A DNA stretch of 39,926 nt, from positions 1-39,926 of the forward strand of contig JAHJIY010000098.1 in NCBI GenBank assembly GCA_018823175.1. The letters run 5' to 3'. Positions 39,188-39,926 of this stretch are shown here, one piece after another (positions within the stretch are counted from its first letter, which is position 1; the number at the start of each line of letters is the position of its first letter). The notes under the pieces are model-generated. The model searched no databases. It was not told the DNA's origin and saw only the letters and a list, made by a program, of their open reading frames with translations. The stretch is from Pseudomonadota bacterium. Lineage in GTDB: Bacteria > Desulfobacterota > Desulfobulbia > Desulfobulbales > JAHJIY01. The translations under genes and the position numbers were made by a program.

Positions 39188-39926
39188 TCAGCGCGTTAAC
39201 GCCAGCCATGGCTGGATTGTTATCAATTTTTTTTTCTTTGCAAATACATTTATTCTCCTGAATATCTCAAAGTATGTGCCATCTGTTTGTTTTGTTAGTT
39301 GCAAGGTTTCTTCAACAACATATTTTCTGAAAGATTCTTTTGTAAAGTCATCTGCGTACCTTGCGAATTTGTGGCCCCGCTTTTCCAGTTCCTTATCCAG
39401 AGGGTCGAGCATGATATTCGCAAGCAGCGGCGATAAAGGCCCGCCTTGAGGAACACCTTCCCGGCTTTCGACAAAGACCCGGCCATCCATAACTCCTGCC
39501 CGCAGGTAAAGTTTAATCAACCGAAGAAGACGTTTATCCTTCACCTTATAACCAAGACAAGTCATCAATAAATCATGATTTACCCGGTCAAAGAATTTGG
39601 AGAGATCAACGTCAACCGCTATAAGTCTTCTTTCGATGTTGATAATCCCTTGAACCTGTCGAACCGCCTGATGCCCATTACAATCCGGGCGGAACCCGAA
39701 ACTGTTCTTCGAGAAATCCGGATCGAATATGGGGGTAAGAACCTGAGCAATAGCCTGCTGGATCACCCGGTCTATGACGGTTGGGATCCCGAGTTGGCGT
39801 TTACCGCCGTCCGGTTTATCAATCTCAACTCGCCTGACCGGAGACGGTTTATACCGACCTGTTCGCAGATCAGTCATAACCAGTTTCCAGTGGCCTGAAT
39901 TTGCCCAAGCGGGGAACTCATCAACG
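39188..39926 (-). pseudogene. Group II intron-type reverse transcriptase, truncated (5' end outside window)
   Basis: The frame is open to the window edge (reading DEFPAWANSGHWKLVMTDLR at the start), so the N-terminus is cut by the window. RT blocks are clear: QLGIPTVIDRVIQQAIAQVL, FGFRPDCNGHQAVRQ, VDVDLSKFFDRVNHDLL, GVPQGGPLSPLLANIML and the catalytic FARYADDF. Right after YADDF (near 39344) similarity stops and an AT-rich, Lys-rich tail of 51 residues follows; thumb, maturase and endonuclease parts are missing. The element is therefore broken by deletion or insertion. Confidence 0.85.

Overview
The window looks like a chromosomal segment of a strictly anaerobic, respiratory bacterium of the Desulfobacterota type (sulfate/sulfur/metal metabolism). 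The signs are a split-Soret-like cytochrome, an HdrA plus MvhD-type electron-transfer pair, a selenocysteine decoding set (tRNA-Sec, SelB, SelD, YedF), two double-cubane-cluster reductase/ATPase pairs, and several Cys-rich redox proteins. No rRNA or CRISPR array was seen. The taxonomic call is inference from gene content.

Layout. (1) 1-2400: the 3' part of a LuxR-type response regulator, about 1 kb with no convincing gene, then a small HTH regulator with a Cys/Trp-rich tail behind a candidate operator. (2) 2411-19875: a long run of minus-strand genes. Read in transcription order from the right: double rhodanese, HdrA-MvhD-SelD-YedF (overlapping or 16 nt apart), DUF1847 protein, DsbC-like protein, HesB-like protein, double-cubane reductase, its ATPase activator, a Cys-rich protein, rhodanese, tRNA-Sec, SelB, aquaglyceroporin, ArsM, a duplicated rhodanese tail, split-Soret-like cytochrome, a terminator, then TatA and TatB. 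This part combines selenium, sulfane-sulfur and arsenic chemistry with low-potential electron transfer. (3) 20374-28945: one tightly packed nine-gene minus-strand operon. It encodes a TonB-dependent receptor, a periplasmic His-rich DUF4198-like protein, a NapH-like membrane ferredoxin, a second double-cubane reductase and activator, a CcdA/DsbD-like membrane protein, and ExbB-ExbD-TonB. It reads as a dedicated outer-membrane uptake system joined to an ATP-driven low-potential reductase. (4) 28946-32116: a more AT-rich accessory patch with an XRE-ImmA/IrrE plus PIN toxin-antitoxin-like pair. It is flanked by about 85% identical 78-bp direct repeats and followed by a broken hsdR tail, a G-rich tract and an hslO (Hsp33) 3' remnant. 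(5) 32262-38750: a defence-like cluster of C5-cytosine methyltransferase, a 999-aa protein with an N-terminal MORC/MutL-type GHKL ATPase and a C-terminal histidine kinase, a partner with a receiver-domain signature, and a Vsr endonuclease. (6) 39188-39926: a group II intron reverse transcriptase that loses similarity right after its YADD motif and runs off the window.

The two best candidates for undescribed systems are the TonB-coupled double-cubane reductase operon (region 3) and the Dcm / ATPase-kinase / receiver / Vsr cluster (region 5), which looks like a restriction-modification system wired through a two-component phosphorelay. A smaller lead is that arsM lies in the selB operon and its terminal UGA follows vicinal cysteines and begins a possible hairpin, so it could be a selenocysteine codon.
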